Shown piece after piece: positions 51,248 through 59,040 of a DNA stretch of 64,000 nucleotides (position 1 is its first letter; every line of letters begins with the position of its first letter). Both the position numbers and the translations under genes were made by a program. The notes beneath the pieces are model-generated. The model ran no database searches. It saw only the letters and a list, made by a program, of their open reading frames with translations, and had not been told where the DNA came from. The stretch comes from Clostridia bacterium (GTDB taxonomy: Bacteria; Bacillota; Clostridia; Oscillospirales; CAG-272), in contig JAFVQU010000003.1 of assembly GCA_017504625.1 (NCBI GenBank), positions 1 through 64,000 of the forward strand. The letters run 5' to 3'.

Positions 51248-52708
51248 TCAGATAATTCTGAAGCTGTCCACCATTACGCAACGGCGCTTTCTTGTGAAGG
51301 AACGAGCCGAGGTGATACCCTCGCCGGTAGGACCTGCGATGGTAAAGGTGGTGTGTCCCTCGCCGCCGAAGCCGATGCCTGCATAGGAGGGAGCGTTCTT
51401 AACGAAGATAGTCGTTTCAACCGCACGGGCGAACGCGGTGAGGTTGTCGATGTTCTTCGAATGCATGTGAGCGGTGTGGCGGTTGCCGTGCTCAGCCTTA
51501 ACAGCCAAGTCAATAGCCTCGTCGATGTCCTTTACGCGAACGATACCGAGAATAGGCATCATAAGCTCTTCCTGCACGAAGTCGTGCTCGAAGGGAACCT
51601 CAGCGATAGCGCAACGGATCTCGGGACCGACCTTGATGCCGATCTTCTCAAGGATCACGCGGCAGTCACGACCTACACAGTCGCGGTTGACCGACTTGGT
51701 TATCTTACCATTCTTGCCTTCCTTTTCAACAAGGACAACCTTTGCAAGAGCGTCTGCCTGAGCCTTCGTAAGAAGGATACAGCCGTTCTTCTTCATGCCT
51801 GCGATAAGTCTGTCGGCAACGTTGTTAAATACGAAAACTTCCTTTTCGGCGATACAGGGGAGGTTGTTATCGAAGGTACATCCGTCGATAATATCCTTTG
51901 CTGCCTTATCGATGTCAGCCGTGTCGTCGACGATAACGGGAGGGTTACCCGCGCCCGCGCCGATAGCCTTCTTGCCCGAGGAGAGAACCGCGCGAACAAC
52001 GCCGGGGCCACCCGTGCAAACGAGGAGCTTGATCGAAGGATGCTTATACATAACGTTTGCGGTATCAAGCGTAGGCTTGACAACGCTTGCAACGAGCACG
52101 CGGGGACCGCCTGCCGATGCTACTGCGCGGTTAACGAGGTCAACGGCGTAGTTGGATGTAGCGATAGCGCCGGGGTGGGGGTTGAAAACAACGCCGTTTC
52201 CTGCCGCTATCATACCGATACTGTTACAGATAACAGTTTCGGAGGGATTGGTCGAGGGTGTGATCGCACCGACTACTCCGAAGGGAGCCATTTCAGTGAG
52301 AGTCAAGCCACAGTCACCTGTTCTTGCCTCTTCGATGATATCCTCGGTACCGGGAGTCTTGTCAGCCACGAGAAGATGCTTTGCATACTTGTGATCAACG
52401 CGACCCATCTTGGTTTCAGCAACTCCGAGAGCCGCCAGGGTCTGAGCCTCGGCTCTGGTAAGCTCTCTGATTGCCGTAATGATCTTTTCTCTCTGAGCTA
52501 CCGTCATGGAGCGAACTGCCTTGTATCCTGCGTTTGCTACCTCGATGGCTTCTTCCATCGTTTCGTAAACACCGATAAGGCGGCGTCCGCGGTACTGGGT
52601 GGAATCCCATTCCTTAACTGCGGTTGACGGAGCAGAGGGCTTTTTGAATTCCGATACAACGCGAGCAACGATTTCGTTGATCTGCGCCTCGGTCAAATTA
52701 TTAACCAT
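51248..52708 (-). CDS. pduP: CoA-acylating propionaldehyde dehydrogenase (PduP-like)
   Basis: 486 residues. Oxidises propanal (or acetaldehyde) with NAD+ and CoA to propionyl-CoA. Catalytic Cys in DNNLPCIAEKEVF; nucleotide-binding TGGPGVVRAVLSSGKKAIGAG; TPSTNPSETVICN. N-terminal helix LTEAQINEIVARVVSEFKK is a typical encapsulation peptide, followed by a P/S/A linker. GGAG lies upstream of the ATG. Confidence 0.95.
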   Translation of the reverse strand: MVNNLTEAQINEIVARVVSEFKKPSAPSTAVKEWDSTQYRGRRLIGVYETMEEAIEVANAGYKAVRSMTVAQREKIITAIRELTRAEAQTLAALGVAETKMGRVDHKYAKHLLVADKTPGTEDIIEEARTGDCGLTLTEMAPFGVVGAITPSTNPSETVICNSIGMIAAGNGVVFNPHPGAIATSNYAVDLVNRAVASAGGPRVLVASVVKPTLDTANVMYKHPSIKLLVCTGGPGVVRAVLSSGKKAIGAGAGNPPVIVDDTADIDKAAKDIIDGCTFDNNLPCIAEKEVFVFNNVADRLIAGMKKNGCILLTKAQADALAKVVLVEKEGKNGKITKSVNRDCVGRDCRVILEKIGIKVGPEIRCAIAEVPFEHDFVQEELMMPILGIVRVKDIDEAIDLAVKAEHGNRHTAHMHSKNIDNLTAFARAVETTIFVKNAPSYAGIGFGGEGHTTFTIAGPTGEGITSARSFTRKRRCVMVDSFRII

Positions 52709-52739
52709 TTTGCAATGCTCCTTATTTATAGATTAGGAA

Positions 52740-53555
52740 TTACTTACCGAGAGCTGCGATAACCTTTCTGGTGATCTCAGCTACGAGATCGTCACCTGCG
52801 GGAGCAGAGTGAGAGCCGCAGTCACACTTGCCGTCAGCACACTTGCAGTTTGGAGTACCCTTGTTGGGGCAGGACTTGCATCCGGGATGCTTGCCGGGGA
52901 GACCCATCTTCTTACGAAGCTCCATAAGTCTCTCAAGCTCGTGGCAGGAGATCTCGTCGATGCGGCTGTTTGCGCCTGCACCGATCTGACGAGCGTAAAG
53001 GTTGATCTTTGCGTTGAACTCTACCTCTTCCATGGTGAAGCAAGCTCTGAGAAGAGTGTTACCAACGGTAAGAGCACCGTGGTTCTTAAGAAGGAACGCG
53101 TCGTGCTTCTGGATATAGGGCATAAGGGAGTCGGGAATCTCCATGGTGGAGGGCATACCGTAGTCACAGGTAGGAACGTTACCGATGGTGAGAATTGCCT
53201 CGGGAAGAATGTACTGGTCGAGCTCTACGCCTGCAACGGTGAATGCGGTTGCAACGGGGGGATGAGCGTGAACGACAGCGTTAACGTCGGGACGCTCCTG
53301 ATAAACTCTCATGTGCATCTTGATCTCGGAGGAGGGGTTGAGTCTACCTTCAACCTTGTTGCCGTTGCCGTCGATCTTGATGATCATGTCGGGGGTCATG
53401 TAGCCCTTGGATACACCGGTAGGGGTGCAGTAATACTCGTTGGGGCCAACCTTAACGGAAATGTTACCGTCGTTTGCTGCTACGAAACCGTGATCGTAAA
53501 TTCTCTTACCGATGTCACAGATTTCTCTCTTGATTTCAAAGGGTGATCTTGCCAT
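52740..53555 (-). CDS. Class II sugar-phosphate aldolase (fuculose/rhamnulose-1-P) with Cys-rich tail
   Basis: 271 residues. Splits L-fuculose- or L-rhamnulose-1-phosphate into DHAP and lactaldehyde. Zinc ligands: HAHPP (two His), LKNHGALTVG (third His); substrate motif NDGNISVKVG. Ordinary enzymes stop near 215; this one adds a tail with six cysteines in 21 residues (C226, 229, 237, 239, 244, 246) and then GDDLVAEITRKVIAALG, an amphipathic encapsulation-type helix. The Cys knot may bind metal or an Fe-S cluster or hold the targeting helix away from the core. AAAGGAAAT precedes the start. Confidence 0.92.
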   Translation of the reverse strand: MARSPFEIKREICDIGKRIYDHGFVAANDGNISVKVGPNEYYCTPTGVSKGYMTPDMIIKIDGNGNKVEGRLNPSSEIKMHMRVYQERPDVNAVVHAHPPVATAFTVAGVELDQYILPEAILTIGNVPTCDYGMPSTMEIPDSLMPYIQKHDAFLLKNHGALTVGNTLLRACFTMEEVEFNAKINLYARQIGAGANSRIDEISCHELERLMELRKKMGLPGKHPGCKSCPNKGTPNCKCADGKCDCGSHSAPAGDDLVAEITRKVIAALGK

Positions 53556-53596
53556 TTTGTTGATTTCCTTTCGTTTATATCAATTTTTTATTTGCT

Positions 53597-54790
53597 TTAT
53601 TTAACCAGCTCAAAGGTATCGGACGCGATCATATATTCCTCGTCTGTGGGAATTACGACTACCTTTACCTTGGAGTCGGGAGCACTGATTATAAGATTTT
53701 CGCCTCTGGGGCCGTTCATGTTGGCCTCGCGGTCGAGCTTGATGCCGAAGAACTCAAGATTGTCGCCGATAAGCTGACGGGTGAGTCTGTCATTTTCACC
53801 AAGACCTGCGGTGAAGATAAGAACGTCAATTCCGTTCATCTCTGCAACGTAAGAGCCGATGATCTTCTTTGCGTAGTGAACAAGAAGCTCCATAGCGAGC
53901 TTTGCTCTTTCGTTACCCTGGTCTGCAGCTGCCCAAACGTCACGCGCGTCGTTGGAAACGCCCGAAACGCCGAGAAGTCCCGACTTTTTGTTCATAATAT
54001 CGTTGACCTCAGCGGCAGTCATGCCGGTTTGCTCTATTATGTAAGGGATGATAGAGGGGTCGATAGAACCGCAACGGGTACCCATGGGAAGTCCCTCCTG
54101 AGGAGTGAATCCGAGAGAGGTATCAATTGCCTTACCGCAGTCAACCGCTGTGATAGAGGATCCTGAGCCGATATGGCAGGAAACTATCTTGGTGCTGTTA
54201 TAGTCAAGACCGAGGAACTTACAAGCCTCAGCGGAAACATAGCGGTGGCTTGTTCCGTGGAAGCCGTAGCGGCGAACACCGTACTTTTCATACCACTCAT
54301 AGGGGAGGGGATAGATGTAGGTCTTTGGCTCGAAGCCTGAATAGAAGGAGGTGTCGAATACGCCTGCCTGAGGAGTGTCGGGCATAAGAGCCATACAAGC
54401 GGCAACGCCCTTAAGCGCGGGAGGTCCGTGGAGGGGATTGATGGGTATGATCGATTCGATATACTTGATCTCCTCTTCGCCGAGAAGGCAGGACTTGTTG
54501 AGCTTGCCTCCGTGAGCAAATCTGTGTCCTACTGCGCTGATCTCGCTGACGTCGGCGATAACGCCGTATTCTGCGTCGGTGAGAAGCTTGAGGACGAGAG
54601 CGATAGCTTCGTTGTGGGTAGGCATGGGGTAATCTGCTTCGTAGTTTTCCTTACCGGGACGCTTGTGGGTGATAGCACCGCTGAGTCCTATTTTTTCGCA
54701 AAGACCCTTTGCAAGCACCTTGCCGCTTTCCATATCAAAGAGCTGATACTTAAGCGAGCTGCTTCCGGCATTGATTACCAGAATTTTCAT
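53597..54790 (-). CDS. ackA: Acetate/propionate kinase
   Basis: 397 residues, ASKHA fold. Acyl phosphate plus ADP gives carboxylate plus ATP; with PduL it completes propionate formation. Motifs: NAGSSSLKYQLF, VGHRFAHGG, VFDTSFYSG, RRYGFHGTSHRYV, CHIGSGSS and GGLGEND-like AGLGENDRLTR. GGAAAGGAA stands 12 nt before the ATG. First gene of the microcompartment operon after a long leader, so acetate kinase levels are tied to the compartment. A specificity choice between acetate and propionate is not possible from sequence. Confidence 0.93.
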   Translation of the reverse strand: MKILVINAGSSSLKYQLFDMESGKVLAKGLCEKIGLSGAITHKRPGKENYEADYPMPTHNEAIALVLKLLTDAEYGVIADVSEISAVGHRFAHGGKLNKSCLLGEEEIKYIESIIPINPLHGPPALKGVAACMALMPDTPQAGVFDTSFYSGFEPKTYIYPLPYEWYEKYGVRRYGFHGTSHRYVSAEACKFLGLDYNSTKIVSCHIGSGSSITAVDCGKAIDTSLGFTPQEGLPMGTRCGSIDPSIIPYIIEQTGMTAAEVNDIMNKKSGLLGVSGVSNDARDVWAAADQGNERAKLAMELLVHYAKKIIGSYVAEMNGIDVLIFTAGLGENDRLTRQLIGDNLEFFGIKLDREANMNGPRGENLIISAPDSKVKVVVIPTDEEYMIASDTFELVK

Positions 54791-54922
54791 GTGTCTTGAC
54801 CGTTCCTTTCCTGAGACCTCGTCAGGCGTACAGTCGCCGTCGGGGGTGGATCAAAATGTTAGTAAAAGATTGGGCGGGGCCGCAGAAAAAGTGTTTTTTT
54901 CGGCAGATGCCCTTCAAAATAT

Positions 54923-54951
54923 ATTATAACAAAAAAATAATAAAATTGCAA
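54923..54951 (-). promoter_or_regulatory. Promoter of the microcompartment operon
   Basis: Minus strand TTGCAA (54946-54951), 17 nt, TATAAT (54923-54928). It gives a leader of about 125 nt before ackA, with a CCTGA..TCAGG hairpin close to the SD. Confidence 0.6.
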
Positions 54952-55237
54952 TAGGTCAAATAAAAAAGAAACGGCAGAATACACAAAAAAATCTCGTCAA
55001 TGTTTTGCACTTTATATAAAATTTTGCCACTGATAAAAAATTATCAAAGAATTGTGATAATTAATTAACAAACATAGCCTAATTATATACATTATTACCA
55101 ATTTATACAAATTAATATAAAAAATTACATTGATATAATTTTAACGAGAAAGGCCCCGAAAAAAGGCTTTTTTGCCCCTCGATAAACACAATTTTGAAAA
55201 AATAAAAATACCTATTGTAAAGCGCGGAAAAATTTGG
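54952..55237. other. AT-rich divergent control region
   Basis: No gene is seen between 54791 and 55422. TGATAA-AAAA-TTATCA (55031-55046) is a perfect dyad, with another TGATAA at 55055-55060: candidate operator for the compartment operon. A weak hairpin with T run lies at 55152-55178. No regulator gene is adjacent. Confidence 0.45.
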
Positions 55238-55243
55238 TATAAT
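55215..55243 (+). promoter_or_regulatory. Promoter of metG
   Basis: TTGTAA (55215-55220), 17 nt, TATAAT (55238-55243). The leader is about 170 nt and has a perfect CACGCG / CGCGTG hairpin (55388-55393 with 55404-55409) close to the ribosome site. Confidence 0.7.
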
Positions 55244-55422
55244 ATATTATGTATTGCTTGATTTTCGGACGTTTCGGTGCGCACACGCATGCGTATATAT
55301 AATAAAAAGGAAAAATTCCGACAAGTTCAAGCTGAATAATCAACGAAGTCAATAAAAACAAACAAGATATAAACAATCAAAGAAAGGCACGCGGCCCATT
55401 CGTCGCGTGTATGGTGACTGAC

Positions 55423-57405
55423 ATGTCAGAAAAGCAGAAGTATTACGTTACGACGGCGATAGCCTACGCCTCAAAGAAGCCTCATTTCGGCAATACCTAC
55501 GAGGCTATTATGACCGACGCAATGGCTCGCTACAAGAGAGAGATGGGCTTCGACGTATTCATGTGTACGGGTACGGACGAGCACGGACAGAAGATCGAGG
55601 ATCTTGCAAAGGATGCAGGTATCACTCCCAAAGCATACGTTGACGGTGTTGCGGGCGAGATCAAAGAGCTTTGGGATAAGATGAACGTAAGCTATGATTA
55701 CTTCATCCGTACTACCGACGATTATCACGAAGCCGCTGTTCAGAAGATATTCAAGAAATTCTACGAGCAGGGCGACATATACAAGGGCAAATACGAGGGC
55801 TGGTACTGTACTCCCTGCGAGTCCTTCTTTACCGAAACTCAGGCAGAGGGCGGAAAGTGCCCCGACTGTGGCAGAGAAGTGCAGAAGGCAGAGGAGGAGG
55901 CTTACTTCTTCAAGATGAGCAAGTATGCCGACAGACTTATGGCGCACATCGACGCAAATCCCGAGTTCATTCAGCCCGAGTCGCGTAAAAAGGAAATGGT
56001 AAACAACTTCCTCAAGGTTGAGGGCGGTCTTCAGGATCTTTGCGTATCCCGTACCTCTTTCTCCTGGGGTATTCCCGTTGATTTCGATACCCGCCACGTA
56101 ACTTACGTTTGGCTTGACGCGCTTACCAACTACATCACTGCTATCGGCTTCGATCCCGATAAGTCCTACGACGAGCAGAGCGAGCATTTCAAGAAGTATT
56201 GGCCCGCGGACGTTCACGTTATCGGCAAGGATATTCTCCGTTTCCACACTATCTATTGGCCTATTTTCCTTATGGCTCTTGATATCCCGCTTCCCAAGCA
56301 GATTTTCGGTCACCCTTGGTTCAACTTCGGCGCCGATAAGATGTCAAAGTCGCGCGGAAACGTTATTTATGCCGATGAGCTTGCCGAGCGCTTCGGCGTT
56401 GACGGCGTAAGATATTACGCGCTTGCGGAAATGCCCTTTGCCAACGACGGAAGCATCACCTATGAAACCGTAATCAAGAGATTTAACACCGACCTTGTAA
56501 ACAACCTCGGAAATCTTGTTAAGAGAACTCTTGATATGCAGAAGAAGTACTTTGACAAGGTAGTTCAGGCACCCGTTGAGTGCGAGGAGCTTGACGGTGA
56601 GCTTAAATCTGCTTGCGTTAAGGCTTACGATGGCGTTATCAAGAATATGGATAGCTTCCATATTGCCGACGCGCTTGAGTGCATCTTTGAGATGCTTTCG
56701 CGCGCGAATAAGTATATTGATGAAACTACGCCTTGGACGCTTGCAAAGGACGAAACAAAGCAGGCAAGACTTGGCACCGTTCTCTATAATCTTCTTGAAG
56801 CGATCCGTTGGGGCGCTGTAATGCTCAATCCCTTTATTCCCGAAACCTCGAACGAGATCCTCAATATGCTCGGCACGGACAAGATTGGATACGAGAGCAT
56901 TGGCACGACCGACGAGTTTGGCGGCATAGCTGCGGGTAGCACGGTTGGTGATTCCAAAGTGCTTTTCGCAAGAATCGACGAGGCAAAGCTTCTTTCTGAG
57001 CTTGAAGCAGAAATGGCGGCGAAGAAGGCTGCGGCTGAGGCTGCTGCAAAGGCAAACGAGATCCCCGAAAAGCCCGAGGGATGCGCGCTTATCGGAATTG
57101 AGGACTTTATGGGCGTTGAGCTTCGCACCGCAAAGATCCTTGAGTGCGAAAAGGTGCCGAAGGCAAAGAAGCTTCTCAAGCTCCAGATCGACCTTGGATA
57201 TGAAAAGCGTCAGGTCGTATCGGGAATTGCTAAGTGGTATCAGCCCGAGGACCTTATCGGTAAGAAGATAATCGTAGTTGCAAATCTCAAGCCCGCAACA
57301 CTTTGCGGTATTGAGTCGAACGGTATGATACTCGCATCGGGCGAGGAGACCGTGCGTGTCGTATTCCTTGACAAAGATACTCCTCTTGGAGAGAGAGTTA
57401 GATAA
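55423..57405 (+). CDS. metG: Methionyl-tRNA synthetase
   Basis: 660 residues. Charges tRNA-Met. Class I signatures: HFGN (the HIGH motif in SKKPHFGNTYE), zinc knuckle CTPCESFF / CPDCGREV, and KMSKS in GADKMSKSRG; an anticodon-binding helical domain; a C-terminal OB-fold tRNA-binding domain (EDFMGVELRTAKILECEKVPKAKKLLKL) like the EMAPII/Trbp111 type. GGTGA lies 5 nt before the ATG at 55423; an ATG 12 nt upstream has no ribosome site and forms part of it. No T-box is recognised in the leader. Confidence 0.96.
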   Translation: MSEKQKYYVTTAIAYASKKPHFGNTYEAIMTDAMARYKREMGFDVFMCTGTDEHGQKIEDLAKDAGITPKAYVDGVAGEIKELWDKMNVSYDYFIRTTDDYHEAAVQKIFKKFYEQGDIYKGKYEGWYCTPCESFFTETQAEGGKCPDCGREVQKAEEEAYFFKMSKYADRLMAHIDANPEFIQPESRKKEMVNNFLKVEGGLQDLCVSRTSFSWGIPVDFDTRHVTYVWLDALTNYITAIGFDPDKSYDEQSEHFKKYWPADVHVIGKDILRFHTIYWPIFLMALDIPLPKQIFGHPWFNFGADKMSKSRGNVIYADELAERFGVDGVRYYALAEMPFANDGSITYETVIKRFNTDLVNNLGNLVKRTLDMQKKYFDKVVQAPVECEELDGELKSACVKAYDGVIKNMDSFHIADALECIFEMLSRANKYIDETTPWTLAKDETKQARLGTVLYNLLEAIRWGAVMLNPFIPETSNEILNMLGTDKIGYESIGTTDEFGGIAAGSTVGDSKVLFARIDEAKLLSELEAEMAAKKAAAEAAAKANEIPEKPEGCALIGIEDFMGVELRTAKILECEKVPKAKKLLKLQIDLGYEKRQVVSGIAKWYQPEDLIGKKIIVVANLKPATLCGIESNGMILASGEETVRVVFLDKDTPLGERVR

Positions 57406-57419
57406 TTGGATAAAAAAGC

Positions 57420-57490
57420 AGGGAGGGAGAGAAACTTTTTGGGAAAAAGTTTCTCTCCCTCCCTTCACCCACCCTCTTTTCAAAAACTCT
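57420..57490 (+). repeat. Hairpin repeat copy 6
   Basis: AGGGAGGGAGAGAAACTTTT-T (57420-57440) and its exact reverse complement (57444-57464): perfect 21-bp arms, loop GGG, then CACCCACCCTC spacer and CAAAAACTCTCT tail. Nearly identical to copy 7 at 61637 in opposite orientation. Confidence 0.85.
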
Positions 57491-57502
57491 CTAAAAGCAA
57501 GT

Positions 57503-57527
57503 AAAGCGCCGCAGGGCGCTTTTTTTA
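57503..57527 (+). terminator. Terminator of metG
   Basis: AAAGCGCC-GCAG-GGCGCTTT followed by T run. Confidence 0.88.
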
Positions 57528-57556
57528 TTGACACAATATCTGCTATATGATAAAAT
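57528..57556 (+). promoter_or_regulatory. Promoter of the ECF sigma operon
   Basis: TTGACA (57528-57533), 17 nt, TAAAAT (57551-57556), starting directly at the end of the metG terminator. Confidence 0.7.
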
Positions 57557-57657
57557 AAGGTAAAGAAAAGATCCGAGAAAAATTTTCTTTAACAGTGTAA
57601 CCATTTAAAATTTTCGGCGACATATTATATGAAGCCGGAGGAGAGGAGGCCTCAAAA

Positions 57658-58245
57658 TTGCCGACTGATAGGGAGGTCGGCACGGGATATATTATGGATG
57701 ACAGTAAAATAGTTGACCTGTTCTTTGACAGGGACGAGCGCGCCATAAGCGAATCTGACCGCAAATACGGCAGGATGCTATCGTCAATATCCTTTTCCTT
57801 GCTTGGCTCAAGCGAGGATGCCGAGGAATGTGTCAACGACACCTATCTTGACGCGTGGGGAGCAATTCCGCCCGCGCGCCCGTTACATCTCGGGGCGTTT
57901 CTCTCAAAGATCGTAAGACGCATCTCAATCGACCGCTACCGCCACAAGCACAGGGAAAAGCGAGGCGGCATTGAGGAGCTGTGCGAGGAATTATCAGATG
58001 CGATACCGTCGGGCGTGAGTGTCTATGATGAGTATGAGAACGGTAGACTGAAGGATGCGCTTAACGAATTCTTATCACTGCAGGATAAGGAAAAGCGAGT
58101 TGTCTTTGTACTGCGCTATTTCTACTTAAAGCCCGTTGGCGAGATCGCAATCAGAGTCGGCGCGAGCGAATCAAAGGTCAAAACGATGCTTCACCGCATG
58201 CGCGAAAGTCTGAAGACGTTTTTGGAGAGGAGGGATCTCTTTTGA
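57658..58245 (+). CDS. ECF-type RNA polymerase sigma factor
   Basis: 195 residues. Region 2 (about 45-110: SSEDAEECVNDTYLDAW, FLSKIVRRISIDRYR) and region 4 (about 140-190: LQDKEKRVVFVLRYFYLKPVGEIAIRVGASESKVKTMLHRMRESLK) are clear. It directs transcription in response to a signal relayed by the anti-sigma encoded next to it. Start TTG 57658 has AGGAGG 8 nt upstream; an ATG at 57694 has only a weak site, though related proteins often begin there. It overlaps the next gene by 4 nt. Confidence 0.88.
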   Translation: MPTDREVGTGYIMDDSKIVDLFFDRDERAISESDRKYGRMLSSISFSLLGSSEDAEECVNDTYLDAWGAIPPARPLHLGAFLSKIVRRISIDRYRHKHREKRGGIEELCEELSDAIPSGVSVYDEYENGRLKDALNEFLSLQDKEKRVVFVLRYFYLKPVGEIAIRVGASESKVKTMLHRMRESLKTFLERRDLF

Positions 58246-59006
58246 GCGATAAAAAAAGAAAAAGTGAATATCTCCTGTCCGAAATAGGCGGAATAGACGA
58301 AAGCATCCTCGCCGAAGCCGAGAGCTATCGCAAAAAGAGAAGTCCTATGTGGTTAAAGCCTCTCGTTGCGGTTGCGTGCGCGTGTCTTTTTGTGGCGGGA
58401 GTTTTGACTACCGTGCTGAACAAGGGCGGCGTGTTTGATAACAACGTCGGGATGGAGGCTGCACCCGAGAGCAACGATATGATCGAGGGTGATAAGAACG
58501 AAGCAAATGTCGATAAGGCGACCGAGGCGACACCTGATTTTGAGCCTGAAGAGGTCAGAAAAATCGGATTTGACGCACTTCTTTCCTTGCAGACCGAGTA
58601 CATCGACGGCGACTCGTTGACAGACGAAGGCACGCGCGAGCAGGGAAAGACATACGTTGTCGGTTATGATTCCTTTGAGGCCGTACGGAGAGAATACGGA
58701 GAGACCTATATTCTCTGGCGTCACGTTGACGGCGGCAAGCTCTTTATGAGCCGAGCGCTTGATAATGACGAGGTAGAGGCGATAAATAAGCGCCTTGGCA
58801 TAGGTCGGGCGGTTGGTACAGATTCGCCGATGCTTGAATTCAACGTTTGGATATTGCGCGGCGACGGAAGCGTGATAAGCCCCTATCTTATCGGCAGCGG
58901 CGGCAATATCGGCAGTACTCTTTTTGACTACGAGGCGGAGATAATTCCGCAGGAAGAGCTTATTGAGATCATCGGTGAAATACTTGCCGATAAGCCTCAA
59001 AATTAA
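58242..59006 (+). CDS. Membrane-anchored probable anti-sigma factor
   Basis: 254 residues: cytosolic N terminus (about 1-33, rich in K/E), one membrane helix (about 35-57), then an extracellular domain with Asp/Glu-rich linker (about 65-105) and a globular domain. It starts with TTG sharing bases with the sigma stop. Position and topology fit an anti-sigma factor that holds the sigma at the membrane; the classic zinc anti-sigma motif (HxxxCxxC) is absent, so regulation may differ. GGAGGG precedes the start. Confidence 0.7.
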   Translation: MSDKKRKSEYLLSEIGGIDESILAEAESYRKKRSPMWLKPLVAVACACLFVAGVLTTVLNKGGVFDNNVGMEAAPESNDMIEGDKNEANVDKATEATPDFEPEEVRKIGFDALLSLQTEYIDGDSLTDEGTREQGKTYVVGYDSFEAVRREYGETYILWRHVDGGKLFMSRALDNDEVEAINKRLGIGRAVGTDSPMLEFNVWILRGDGSVISPYLIGSGGNIGSTLFDYEAEIIPQEELIEIIGEILADKPQN

Positions 59007-59040
59007 TTCTCGGATCATTTTTTGAAAGGAAGGTTACACT

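Noticed and set aside
51353-52627. Long plus-strand open frame inside the aldehyde dehydrogenase gene
   Set aside because: Antisense shadow created by codon bias; the minus-strand enzyme is unambiguous.
54791-54923. Cobalamin or other riboswitch ahead of ackA
   Set aside because: No known riboswitch core could be matched, and the dehydratase is a B12-independent type.
55244-55422. T-box or other riboswitch in the metG leader
   Set aside because: No T-box consensus or anti-terminator pair found; only a short CACGCG/CGCGTG hairpin.
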